From positions 496,001 through 560,000 of the forward strand of contig CAVRHO010000009.1 of the NCBI GenBank assembly GCA_963721065.1: 64,000 nt of DNA. Reading direction: 5' to 3'. Position 1 is the stretch's first letter; every line of letters begins with the position of its first letter. The notes beneath the pieces were generated by a model, which worked only from the letters and a program-made list of their open reading frames with translations, was not told the DNA's origin and did not search any database. This stretch comes from CAWBLP01 sp963721065 (lineage in GTDB: Bacteria; Pseudomonadota; Alphaproteobacteria; Acetobacterales; Acetobacteraceae). Positions 44,153 through 53,089 of this stretch are shown in pieces. Made by a program: the position numbers and the translations under genes.

Positions 44153-44290
44153 TCCACGTTCGTAACCACCGTCATGCTCGGCGTCGGGGTAATTCAACTC
44201 CGCCCTGACCGTCGTTGGGGTGACTGCCGACAGTCCGTACCGCGTCGTGGCGGCCGGCCGGCTGTCGGCCGTTCTCTGCGCCGGCTGGCG

Positions 44291-44875
44291 TCACCGCCCG
44301 CGTGCGCCTAGCCGGCGCATCTGCTCCAACCACCCGTGCCGCCTGCTCTCGCTGGCGGTGCCGAGCATGCCGAACAGGGTGGTGCGCACCGGGCGGATGC
44401 CGACGAAGTGCAGGATGTTGCGCTCCAGCCCTTTCAGCCCGTGCCCGAGGAACCACCACCGGTAGGCCAGCACCGGCATGCCCATGGTCACCACCACCCG
44501 GGCGGAGCGGCCGGCCAGCTTCCTCTTCGGCCAGCCGCTCTGCTGGTAGTCGAACGCCACGCTTGGCCGCAGGACCTGTTCCAGGAACGCCTTGACCAGC
44601 GCTGGCATGGTGCCGAGCCAGAGGGGGAACACCAGCACGATGTGCTCTGCCGCGAGGAGTGCGTCCTGCGCGGACTGCAGGCTGGGCGGCACTGGACCAT
44701 GCTCGAAATCCTCGGCCGACCGCAGCAGCGGCACGTCCAGTTGCGCGAGATCGATGCGGGTGACCGTGTGGCCGGCCCGGCCCGCGCCGTCGGCATACGC
44801 GTCGGCCAGCGCGCGGCACAGGCGGTGCGGGCTGGGGTCAGGGTGGCCCTGGATGATCAGGATGCTTCGGGACAT
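44291..44875 (-). CDS. NAD(P)H-dependent oxidoreductase, flavodoxin-like fold (MdaB/KefF-type)
   Basis: Flavodoxin-fold protein of 194 residues. It has the FMN phosphate loop ILIIQGHPDPSPHRL, the strand/loop IVLVFPLWLGTMPALVKAFLEQVL typical of NQO1/MdaB/KefF, and the cap segment GMPVLAYRWWFLGHGLKGLER. It should carry out two-electron quinone reduction with FMN or FAD. KefF-type members activate KefC antiporters, but the antiporter gene here is 37 kb away, so a partnership is speculative. Confidence 0.88.
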   Translation of the reverse strand: MSRSILIIQGHPDPSPHRLCRALADAYADGAGRAGHTVTRIDLAQLDVPLLRSAEDFEHGPVPPSLQSAQDALLAAEHIVLVFPLWLGTMPALVKAFLEQVLRPSVAFDYQQSGWPKRKLAGRSARVVVTMGMPVLAYRWWFLGHGLKGLERNILHFVGIRPVRTTLFGMLGTASESRRHGWLEQMRRLGARGR

Positions 44876-44917
44876 ACGTCACTGTGGCATGAGTTCTGCA
44901 ACAAACAACGTCGTGGG

Positions 44918-45940
44918 TTACTCGGGATAACGAATTCCGTCGCCGTTTCGGTCCCCAGTTGCGCCCACGCCAGGACATGTCTCCACTTCCCGCTGGTTAC
45001 GAAGCAAACCGTCGACACGTATGTCAACGTGCCTTGGAAGCATTTCTTGCGGGATTGGCATTCGCTGGGAGATCATAATGAAGTCCTGCTGAAGAGGGCT
45101 GAGACGGTACCCGTCGAGATGGACAGCGTGGAAAGTACGGCGGCAGTCCCATCCGTTGACGGGAATTATGACAAGATGACCGGCGGCTACCTCCGCCACG
45201 ACGCTTAGCTTGGACGCGAACCCCCAACCGATACCCGCAGCGACATGCCGCTTAACCGCCGCGGGGCTGCCTACGATCATGGCCGTTTGCACATTCAGCG
45301 CATTTTTCTGCAGGCATGCTTCAACGTGTCGTTGGGTCGCCGAACCCGCTTCCCGCATGACGAATGGCTGTGATTCCAGGTGATGCATGGCAACAGGACG
45401 GCGACCTGTCGCAACCGGTGAGGGCCGCGCGATGATGACGATTTCGTCTTCCCAGCATCGAATCGAGGTGAAGCCGGCATTGAAACTGCCCGCTCCGACG
45501 AAACCGAAATCAATCTCACCGCAAGCGATCCTGTGCAGGATCGTGGCACTGTTATCGAGCCGAAGGTTCACCTGGATGCCCGGTCGCTGATCTCTGAAAA
45601 TCGCAGAAATGATGGGCAGAAAGCACTCTCCTGCTGTCAGGCTTCCGCCGATCGTCATCGTTTCGCCATGCATGCGGGACAGATCCCGCAGCACCGATTG
45701 GAGCCGTTCGGCGTGGTCAAAGATTTTCTCAGCATGTCCCAGCACGACGAGACCGGTATCCGTCAGAGTCACGCCGCGCGGCACTCGATGGAACAGGTCA
45801 AGCTCGTATCGCTGTTCAAACTCCCGCACTTGCGCGGAAACCGCTGGTTGCGAGATGCGCAGCTCCGCGGCGGCGCGTGAGAAGCTTCCCAGGCGCGCTA
45901 CCGTATAGAACAGGCTCAGCTGGTGAAGGTTCAGGTTCAT
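44918..45940 (-). CDS. LysR-family transcriptional regulator
   Basis: LTTR of 340 residues with an N-terminal winged HTH (MNLNLHQLSLFYTVARLGSFSRAAAELRISQPAVSAQVREFE) and a C-terminal inducer-binding domain. The domain order and the AVSAQVREFE helix are canonical; the C-terminal tail after about 310 is slightly long. An ATG two codons upstream (45946) is an alternative start. It is divergent from the tandem rhodanese gene, the usual arrangement of an LTTR with its target, and a T-N11-A box lies between. Confidence 0.9.
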   Translation of the reverse strand: MNLNLHQLSLFYTVARLGSFSRAAAELRISQPAVSAQVREFEQRYELDLFHRVPRGVTLTDTGLVVLGHAEKIFDHAERLQSVLRDLSRMHGETMTIGGSLTAGECFLPIISAIFRDQRPGIQVNLRLDNSATILHRIACGEIDFGFVGAGSFNAGFTSIRCWEDEIVIIARPSPVATGRRPVAMHHLESQPFVMREAGSATQRHVEACLQKNALNVQTAMIVGSPAAVKRHVAAGIGWGFASKLSVVAEVAAGHLVIIPVNGWDCRRTFHAVHLDGYRLSPLQQDFIMISQRMPIPQEMLPRHVDIRVDGLLRNQREVETCPGVGATGDRNGDGIRYPE

Positions 45941-45967
45941 GACCATAACCCACGTCTTATAGTAGCC

Positions 45968-45982
45968 ATATTGAATTAGTAT
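45968..45982. promoter_or_regulatory. Candidate LysR-type operator (T-N11-A)
   Basis: The sequence ATATTGAATTAGTAT is an interrupted dyad with the T-N11-A pattern typical of LTTR boxes. It lies within the AT-rich intergenic region between the divergent LysR and rhodanese genes, 28 bases before the regulator ATG and about 70 bases before the rhodanese ATG. This region probably carries both promoters. Confidence 0.5.
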
Positions 45983-46053
45983 ACATAAATCTTCCCCCGG
46001 CCAGCTAGAGTTGAATGACCGGCATTCATCTCTGCATGGAGGGAGAGCGAAAA

Positions 46054-46923
46054 ATGCAATCCAAATCTTGGCAAAGCACCTCAGGAGCGTGGCTTGCGAG
46101 GTTTTCCTTGTTGCTGGTTCTTGGCCTGTCGGCCTCATTGCCGGCAGAGGGGCAGGGAAAAATCTCCACGGGCCCAAACATTTTCCAGGCGACATTGCAG
46201 GAGGCCGGACAGAAGGCGCCCGAGATATCAACCGAGGCGTTACGGCAAGTCCTGTTGCAGGGTCACGCGGTGGTAATCGACGCCAGACCGCACCAGGAGT
46301 ATGCCATCGGCCACCTCCCTGGCGCATTGAATGTTTCTGCCAAGCCCGGTGTACCGGTATCGCAGTATGTGTCGGATGTGGCTGAGATCGGGCGGCTGCT
46401 CAATCACGATAAGACCAGCTCGATCGTGCTGTACTGCAACGGTCCGTTTTGCGGCAAGAGCAAACGGCTCAGCGCGGAGCTTGTTAAGGCAGGTTACACA
46501 CACGTACAACGATACCAGCTCGGCATGCCTGTCTGGCGTGCGCTGGGGGGTGTCATGCAGATCGAGTTCGACGGACTGCTCCACGTCTTGAAGGGGGACC
46601 AGACCGCCGTCTTCATTGATGTGCGTGAACGGGCGGACTTTGAGACGTGGACCGTTCCAGGCGCGCGCAACCTGCCGGCATCCGGCATGAAGAACGCGGC
46701 AATGGCCAAGGCGCTGGAGACTGCAAAAAATGACGGACGCCTGCCGATGCAGGATCACAATACCCGTATCATCGTGCTCGGGCAGGACAGGCAACAGGCG
46801 CAAGTGGTCGCAGAAGCTCTGGCCCACCAGGCATTCGACAATGTTGCCTTCTTCGGTGGGACATCAGCTGAATTGCACCGGGCGCTGGCCGACTTGAGAG
46901 GAAAGTCGGCTTTGCGGAAATAA
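46054..46923 (+). CDS. Exported tandem rhodanese-domain protein
   Basis: Protein of 289 residues with a signal peptide (hydrophobic stretch about 14-30, cleavage near PAEG). Two rhodanese domains follow. The first (about 58-160) has the active loop YCNGPFCGKSKR with Cys128 and Cys133. The second (about 175-285) has VFIDVRERADFETWTVPGA but lacks a Cys at the active-loop position (IIVLGQDRQQ). It likely moves sulfane sulfur, or binds a partner through the inactive domain, in the periplasm. GGAGGGAGAG precedes the ATG. Base composition is a little lower in GC than its neighbours. Divergent from the LysR gene, which probably regulates it. Confidence 0.9.
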   Translation: MQSKSWQSTSGAWLARFSLLLVLGLSASLPAEGQGKISTGPNIFQATLQEAGQKAPEISTEALRQVLLQGHAVVIDARPHQEYAIGHLPGALNVSAKPGVPVSQYVSDVAEIGRLLNHDKTSSIVLYCNGPFCGKSKRLSAELVKAGYTHVQRYQLGMPVWRALGGVMQIEFDGLLHVLKGDQTAVFIDVRERADFETWTVPGARNLPASGMKNAAMAKALETAKNDGRLPMQDHNTRIIVLGQDRQQAQVVAEALAHQAFDNVAFFGGTSAELHRALADLRGKSALRK

Positions 46924-47016
46924 TTTTCGCGTGCGGAGGATCAGACCCCAACAATCGGCGGATGTCTGATACCGACCCGCATAAACTCTGACCCCTCAAC
47001 CGACGCCGACCTCGGC

Positions 47017-47104
47017 GTGGCGGGCGCAGGCCCGCCACGCACGACTTTGTTGATGGAAGCTACAGAAAAAGCCGTGGATGGCCGGGCCTCCGCGGTCCAT
47101 GACG
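47017..47104. repeat. Family B dispersed repeat
   Basis: The arms are GTGGCGGGC-GCAG-GCCCGCCAC, then the inner pair CACGACTTT and AAAAAGCCGTGGATGG around TGATGGAAGCTACAG, then GCCGGGCCTCCGCGGTCCATGACGG. Closely parallels 20969-21057 and 62874-62960. It lies in the 206-base gap downstream of the rhodanese gene. Confidence 0.75.
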
Positions 47105-47129
47105 GATCGGCCTGCACGACCGAACGGCA

Positions 47130-48771
47130 TCACGCCGCCCGTCGCGTCGGCATCGTCCGCGCATCCTCCTGGATCATGTCAGACGCCTTCTCCGCAATCA
47201 TGATCGTCGGCGCATTCGTGTTCCCCGCGATGATGCTCGGCATCACCGACGCATCCACGACGCGCAGCCGCTCGACCCCGTGCACGCGCAGCCGCGGATC
47301 GACCACCGCCATCGGCCCGTGTCCCATGCCGCAACTGCCCACCGGATGCAGGTTGGACACGCCGCGCTGGCGCACATCCTCCCGCAACTGCTCCTCGCTC
47401 TGCACGTGCTCGCCCGGCAGGGTCTCCTCCATCACCAGACCCTTCAGCGCCGGCTGCCGGGCGATGGTGCGGGCGATGCGCATGCCCTCGACCACCGCCT
47501 GGTAGTCGGTCCTCGCTCCGCAGGAAGTTGAAGCGGATTTCCGGCGGTGCCAGCGGATCGGACGATTTCAGCCGCACCGTGCCGCGCCCCTCCGGACGCA
47601 GATGCACCGGGCTGATGGCGAACCCCGGATGCGGATGCGACACGATGCCGTCGCGCGTGCGTTCGATCGTGCTCCAGGCGGAGATGTTCAACTGCAGGTC
47701 CGGCCGCTCCAGCCGTTTGTCGCTGCGCACGAAGGCGCCGACATACAGCCCGTTCCCCGACATCGGCCCGCCGCGGTACATCGCGTATTTGAAACCGGCC
47801 ACCAACTGCCGCGGAATGCTGTGGTGCAGCTCGTTCAGCGAGATGTAGCGGGAGATCCGCCAGGAGCAGAACGTGTTGAAGTGGTCATGCAGATTGTAGC
47901 CCACGCCCGGCAGTTCGTGGTTCACCGTGATGCCCATATCCTGCAGATGCTCGCCGGGCCCGATGCCCGACAGCAGCAGCAGTTGCGGCGACCCGTAGGC
48001 GCCGCCGGAGACAATCACCTCCCCGGTCGCCAACGCCCTTTCCAGCCCGCCGGGGGAGCGGAACTCCACCCCCACGGCGCGCCCGTTCTCCAGCAGCACG
48101 CGCGTGGCATGCGCATTGGTGCGCACCACCAGGTTCTGCCGGTTGCGCGCCGGGCGCAGATAGCCCACCGCGGTGCTCCAGCGGCGGGCGTCCTTCGTCG
48201 TGGTCTGGTACCAGCCGCAGCCTTCCTGCTGCGCGCCATTGAAATCGGGATTGAACGGAATGCCGGCCTGCTGGCAGGCGTCCACCAGCACCTTGCCGAT
48301 CTCCCACTCATAGGGCTGGTTGGCGACGTGCAGCGGTCCGCCGGCGCCATGGAATTCGCTGGCACCGCGCTGGTTGTCCTCGGCCCGCCGGAAATACGGC
48401 AGCACCGATTCCCAGTCCCAGCCTTCACAGCCGCGCTGCCGCCACTCGTCGTAGTCGGCGTGGTTGCCGCGGATATAGATCATGCCGTTGATCGAGCTGG
48501 TCCCACCCAGCACCTTGCCGCGCGGCTGGTACATGGTGCGATTGTTGAGGTTGGATTCCGGCTCGCTCTCGAACATCCAGTTGACCCGCGGATTCACGAA
48601 GGTCTTGGCATAGCCCAGGGGAATGTGGATCCACGGGTTGGTGTCCTTGCCGCCGGCTTCCAGCAGCAGCACGCGGTAGCGGCCGGACTCGCTCAGGCGG
48701 TTGGCCAGGACGCACCCGGCAGATCCGGCGCCGGTGACGATGTAGTCGTAGGTTTCCGTTGCGGCAGCCAT
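47130..48771 (-). pseudogene. GMC-family FAD oxidoreductase (choline dehydrogenase-like), frameshifted
   Basis: FAD-dependent alcohol oxidoreductase. The 5' part has the FAD motif IVTGAGSAGCVLANRL, GMC signature 1 RGKVLGGTSSINGMIYIRGN, signature 2 SGGAYGSPQLLLLSGIG, and NFLRSED. The frame then shifts. The rest, YQAVVEGMRIARTI to the active-site NLHPVGSCGMGH and the C-terminal VDASVMPSIIAGNTNAPTIMIAEKASD, is in the next frame, ending at 47130. Removing one G at 47508-47509 joins them as RSEDDYQAVVEG. The corrected protein is about 546 residues, normal for the family. GGGGGGAG precedes the ATG. The substrate alcohol is unknown. Confidence 0.88.
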
Positions 48772-48902
48772 TGGTCTCCCCCCGTTTGGTTGAGGGAGGA
48801 TTGACGAGCTTGCCCGCGCTGGCAATCGGTCCTGTGCACGCCGTCGCCGCGCCGCCCGTGCCGCGGTACACTCCTGGCCGAACCGCCAAAGGAGTCCGCC
48901 CG

Positions 48903-50051
48903 ATGCTGCCCTCGCAACGCGCGCTGTTCGATATCCCGCGGGAGGTCTGCTATCTCAACGCGGCCTCCTGGGGGCCGCTGCCGCGGGCGGTGATGGAGGC
49001 CGGGCGAGCGGGCGTGGCGCGCAAGGGCCAGCCCTGGACCCAGCCGCCCGGCGCCGCGCAGGCGCAGCACGAACGTGCCCGCACCGCCGCCGCCCGGCTG
49101 ATCAACGCCGCTCCGGACGACGTGGCGCTGATTTCCTCGGTCAGTTACGGCGTCGCCACCGCGGCGAAGGTGTTACCGGTGCCGGCCGGGACACGCGTGC
49201 TGGTGCTGCAGGACGACCACACCTCTCCGGTGCTGGAATGGCACAGCCGCGCGGCCGGGCAGGGGTTCATTGTGGAGACGATCGCCCGCCCGGATGACGG
49301 TGACTGGACCGCGGCGGTGCTGGCCGCCATCGAACGGCCCGGGGCGCCCCCGGTGGCGGTGGCGTCGATCTCCTCCGTGCACTGGTCGGACGGCGGCATG
49401 ATCGACCTGGCGCCGGTGGCGGCGGCGTTGCGCCGGCAGGGGGCGGCGCTGGTGGTGGACGCCACCCACGGCGCCGGCATCACGCCCATCGACGTCCGCA
49501 GCCTGGACCCCGATTTCCTCGTCTTTCCCACCTACAAGTGGGTGCTGGGCCCCTACGGCCGGGCCTTTCTGTACGTGGCCAGGCGCCACCAGGACGGCGT
49601 GCCGCTGGAACAGACCGCCGCCGGCCGCCGGGCGATCAATTCCGAGCGAGTGCCTTACCTGCAGGACACCGCTTACGTTCCCGACGCCCGCCGCTTCGAC
49701 ATGGGGGAGCGGGACCATTTCATCTCGCTGGAAATGGCCGCGATCGGCATGGAAATGGTCGCCGCCTGGGGCCGCGCCGCCATCCTGGAGCGGCTGCGTC
49801 ATCTCACCGACGCCCTGGCCGAAGGCCTGCGCGGCACCGGGGTGACCGTGCCGGAACCACGGGTGCGCGCACCGCACGTCCTCAGCCTGGGCTTCCCGTC
49901 CGGCATGCCCGACGGGCTGGTGGAGCGGCTGGCGGCCCGCCAGGTCCATGCCGCGCGACGCCTGGGCCGGCTGCGGATCAGCCCGCACGTGTACAATGAC
50001 GATGCGGATGTGGACCGCTTCCTGTCCGTGTTCCGGCATGCAATCGCCTGA
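48903..50051 (+). CDS. Class V aminotransferase (cysteine desulfurase-like fold)
   Basis: PLP-dependent enzyme of 382 residues. It has YLNAASWGPLPRAV at the N-terminus, the PLP-phosphate region SSVSYGVATAAKVL, VDATHGAGITPIDV with the Asp that contacts the pyridine, and the Schiff-base Lys in FPTYKWVLGPYGRAF. The IscS/SufS catalytic Cys loop is not evident, so desulfurase activity is unlikely; other branches act on aminophosphonates, kynurenine or isopenicillin-like substrates. AAAGGAGT precedes the ATG. It is divergent from the GMC gene. Confidence 0.88.
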   Translation: MLPSQRALFDIPREVCYLNAASWGPLPRAVMEAGRAGVARKGQPWTQPPGAAQAQHERARTAAARLINAAPDDVALISSVSYGVATAAKVLPVPAGTRVLVLQDDHTSPVLEWHSRAAGQGFIVETIARPDDGDWTAAVLAAIERPGAPPVAVASISSVHWSDGGMIDLAPVAAALRRQGAALVVDATHGAGITPIDVRSLDPDFLVFPTYKWVLGPYGRAFLYVARRHQDGVPLEQTAAGRRAINSERVPYLQDTAYVPDARRFDMGERDHFISLEMAAIGMEMVAAWGRAAILERLRHLTDALAEGLRGTGVTVPEPRVRAPHVLSLGFPSGMPDGLVERLAARQVHAARRLGRLRISPHVYNDDADVDRFLSVFRHAIA

Positions 50052-50153
50052 AATTACCCGAAATTTTTGTAAGCAGGCACAGGGCGATTGCCGTTTGCTC
50101 GCGACGCCGCCATATCTGCGCTCTGGTTTCGTCACGCAGCGATCGGGGACGCC

Positions 50154-51548
50154 ATGAAGTATCGCACCAGCCTGCTGGTCGCCACTGCCTTCATTGCCGG
50201 TATCGGCATCGCCGGGCCAGGTTCGGGCCTGCTCAGCCGGTTCGGCGTCGTCCCCAGTTTCGCCCAGGGCTCCTCCGACAGCCGCACGCACCAGTTGGCG
50301 CTGTTCGGTGAGGTGCTGGAACGGGTGCAGAGCGACTATGTGGAGCCCGTCACCACCAAAAAGCTGATCCAGAACGCCTTGTCCGGGATGCTGGCGGGCC
50401 TGGACCCGCACAGCTCCTACATGGACCCGAAACAGTGGCATGAGATGCAGACCGAGACCCGCGGCCGGTTCGGCGGGCTGGGCATGGAGGTCACCGAATC
50501 CGGCGGGCTGGTGAAGGTGATCGCGCCGCTCGACGGAACGCCTGCGGCACGGGCCGGCATCAAGGCCGGCGACCTGATCACCGCGGCCGACGGCAAGACC
50601 CTGATGGGCCTGACACTGACCGAGGCGGTGGACAAGCTGCGCGGCCCGCCCCACACCAAGGTGACGCTGACGGTGAAGCGGAGCGGCGACGAAAAGCCGC
50701 TCGAGGTCACCATGACCCGCGAGATCATCCACATGCAGGTGGCCAAGAGCCACCTCTACAACGACATCGGCTACGTCCGCCTGACGATGTTCAACGACGA
50801 CACCGACAAGGCCCTGCGCGAAGCCGTGACCAAGTTCCGCAAGGAGCGCGGCAAGAAGCTGCGCGGCATCGTGCTGGATCTGCGCAACAATCCGGGTGGG
50901 CTGCTGGACCAGGCGGTGGATGTCGCGGACGACTTCCTCAACAAGGGCACCATCGTGTCCACCCATGGCCGCCACAGCGTGGACGACCATAAGTGGACGG
51001 CAAGCTCTGGCGACATCCTGCATGGGCTGCCAGTGGTGGTGCTGATCAACAACGGCTCCGCCTCGGCCAGCGAGATCGTCACCGGCGCCTTGCAGGACAA
51101 CGGCCGGGCGGTGGTGATGGGCACGCGCAGCTTCGGCAAGGGGTCGGTGCAGACGCTGTTCCCGCTGCGTGGCGCCGGCGCGATCCGGCTGACCACCGCG
51201 CGCTACTACACGCCGGACGGACGCTCGATTCAGGGCCAGGGCATCACCCCCGACGTGGTGGTGCATGAGAGCGACAAGCCCGAGGCCACCTTCGGGCCGG
51301 AGCACGAATCCGACCTGAACCACACGCTGAAGAACGGCGAGAAGCCGGCGCCGCCGCGTCCGACGGTGCCGCTGGCGGCCGGCATCCCCAGCAAGCCGCC
51401 GAAGGACTGGCCGAAATACGACCCGACCAAACCGGCCACCGACTTCCAGTTGCAGCAGGCGCTGAAGCTGGTGACGGCAATGGCGAATGCCGGCAAGGCC
51501 GGCACCATGGTCGCCCCCGACACCACCACCGGTCACCGCCCCATCTGA
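50154..51548 (+). CDS. ctpA: S41-family carboxyl-terminal processing peptidase
   Basis: Periplasmic protease of 464 residues. A signal sequence (about 1-38) precedes the N-terminal helical region, a PDZ domain (about 95-180, ending DLITAADGKTLMG) and the S41 catalytic domain. The nucleophile Ser lies near 302 in NNGSASASEIV and the Lys near 328 in SFGKGSVQ. CtpA/Prc-type enzymes cleave envelope proteins and murein hydrolases from their C-terminus. A Pro/Lys-rich tail (about 405-440) is present. In many alphaproteobacteria this gene follows a murein hydrolase activator; here it follows the aminotransferase gene by about 100 bases. Confidence 0.95.
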   Translation: MKYRTSLLVATAFIAGIGIAGPGSGLLSRFGVVPSFAQGSSDSRTHQLALFGEVLERVQSDYVEPVTTKKLIQNALSGMLAGLDPHSSYMDPKQWHEMQTETRGRFGGLGMEVTESGGLVKVIAPLDGTPAARAGIKAGDLITAADGKTLMGLTLTEAVDKLRGPPHTKVTLTVKRSGDEKPLEVTMTREIIHMQVAKSHLYNDIGYVRLTMFNDDTDKALREAVTKFRKERGKKLRGIVLDLRNNPGGLLDQAVDVADDFLNKGTIVSTHGRHSVDDHKWTASSGDILHGLPVVVLINNGSASASEIVTGALQDNGRAVVMGTRSFGKGSVQTLFPLRGAGAIRLTTARYYTPDGRSIQGQGITPDVVVHESDKPEATFGPEHESDLNHTLKNGEKPAPPRPTVPLAAGIPSKPPKDWPKYDPTKPATDFQLQQALKLVTAMANAGKAGTMVAPDTTTGHRPI

Positions 51549-51708
51549 GGGCGGGCGGGCCGGCCGGCAGCGTGCCGTGCCGTGCTGCGCAAAGGTGCCA
51601 TGGCGGTAGGACTGGAGCCGCTGCTGCAGGTGCCGCCAACCATTTCGTGGCGGACAAGGGCCCGCCGCGCAACGCTTCGTCATGCCGCCGACACCAGTCC
51701 TCCATGTC

Positions 51709-51820
51709 ATGGCCGGGCGCGACCCGGGGCGCGACCCGGCCATCGACATGGAACGATCGTGCCGCGATGCAACGGAACACGCTCCGTCGGGGGTAGATCG
51801 CCGGCTCAAGGCCGGCCAAG
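51709..51820. repeat. Composite family A repeat
   Basis: ATGGCCGGG (51709-51717) and CCCGGCCAT (51735-51743) form the family A stem, but the loop is enlarged by a duplicated GGGCGCGACCCG. Directly after it, 51750-51820 repeats the sequence seen at 5562-5630. This is the most complete copy and connects the palindrome with the outer segment. The 522-base gap 51549-52070 between ctpA and phzF otherwise shows no gene. Confidence 0.7.
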
Positions 51821-52070
51821 ACCCGGAAGGGCGTTGGTTGCCTGCACTCATCCGACGCATATGCGGCAAAGGTCCGCACGACCGGGTTGGGCCCTGCGCA
51901 TCGCCTCGCCGGCGTTTCCAACGCCCTTCCAGGCCATTGACCTTTCGCCCGTCACCCAGCGGCCGAGCAGGCTCCACCTCAACAAGCACCACGAAACGCG
52001 CGCGCCGCCGGTGGCACCCCCGCGCCATCCCGCGTATCCTGTCGGCCTTGCCGCTACGAGGATTGCAGCC

Positions 52071-52979
52071 ATGCCGACCTACGAATTCGTCACCGTGGAC
52101 GTCTTCACCGAACAGCGGTTCGGCGGCAACCCGCTGGCGGTGTTCCCCGATGCCCGCGGCCTGCGCGACGACGACATGCAGGCCATCGCCGCCGAATTCA
52201 ACCTGTCGGAGACCACCTTCGTCCTGCCGCCCGAGAACCCGCAGCACCACGCCCGGGTGCGCATCTTCACCCCCCGGGCCGAACTGCCCTTCGCCGGCCA
52301 CCCCAATGTCGGCACCGGCTACGTGCTCGCCCAGCGCGACGACAACCCGCCCGAGCACTACGTGTTCGAGGAACCCGCCGGCCTGGTGCGCGTGCACGTG
52401 CTGCGTGGTCCCGGCAAGGCGATCACCGGCACCCGCATCTCGGCGCCGCGATCACTGTCGATCGACATCGGCATCCCCGATGACGTGATCGCCCGCTGCG
52501 TGGGCCTGGACGTATCGGACGTTTTGACCACCGCGCACACGCCGCTGGTCGCCTCGGTCGGCACCCCGTTCGTCATCGCCGAACTGCGCAGTGTGGAGGC
52601 GCTGTCCGCCGCCAGCCCGGACCTGGCGGCGTTCCGCGAGGCGGCAGAGCGCTTCTCCGACGCCGGAACACGTTTCTCCCTGCACGTTTACGCCCGGGTC
52701 AACGGCCAAGCCACCCACCTGCGCGCCCGCATGTTCGCCCCGCTCGGCGGCATCCTGGAGGACCCGGCCACCGGCAGCGCCAATGCCGCACTGGCCGCGC
52801 TGCTCACCTCCCTGGCGCCGGGCAGTGACGTCGATCTCACCTACGAGATCGAGCAGGGCGTGGAGATGCGCCGGCCAAGCCGGATCATTGCCACCGCGCG
52901 CAAGACGCCCGAGGGGCCGGTGCTGGCCACCGTGTCGGGCAATTGCGTCCCGGTGCTGCAGGGCTCCCTGACCATCTGA
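52071..52979 (+). CDS. PhzF-family isomerase/epimerase
   Basis: Diaminopimelate-epimerase-fold enzyme of 302 residues. It has the N-terminal VDVFTEQRFGGNPLAVFPDA, the catalytic Glu in FNLSETTFV, FAGHPNVGTGYVLA, and the second-half counterpart EDPATGSANAALAALL. PhzF itself isomerises 2,3-dihydro-3-hydroxyanthranilate in phenazine synthesis, but no phenazine genes are near, so this is the general family. ACGAGGATT precedes the ATG; the longer frame upstream crosses the repeat and is not coding. Confidence 0.93.
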   Translation: MPTYEFVTVDVFTEQRFGGNPLAVFPDARGLRDDDMQAIAAEFNLSETTFVLPPENPQHHARVRIFTPRAELPFAGHPNVGTGYVLAQRDDNPPEHYVFEEPAGLVRVHVLRGPGKAITGTRISAPRSLSIDIGIPDDVIARCVGLDVSDVLTTAHTPLVASVGTPFVIAELRSVEALSAASPDLAAFREAAERFSDAGTRFSLHVYARVNGQATHLRARMFAPLGGILEDPATGSANAALAALLTSLAPGSDVDLTYEIEQGVEMRRPSRIIATARKTPEGPVLATVSGNCVPVLQGSLTI

Positions 52980-53089
52980 CCCGGGCCGGCAGCGGCGCCC
53001 GGAGGACAGCCCGGGACCGCGGGCGCGGCGACCTGCCCGCGCCCGAACAGCAATAGGCTGCGCCGGGCGAAACGGCGCGAGGAGGATTG

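Noticed and set aside
49173..52397. 1074-residue minus-strand frame
   Set aside because: It runs antisense to the aminotransferase, CtpA and PhzF genes, has His/Arg/Gly-rich composition typical of GC-rich shadow frames and no recognisable domain.
52071..52979. Phenazine biosynthesis
   Set aside because: Only the broadly distributed PhzF family is present; no other phz gene is near.
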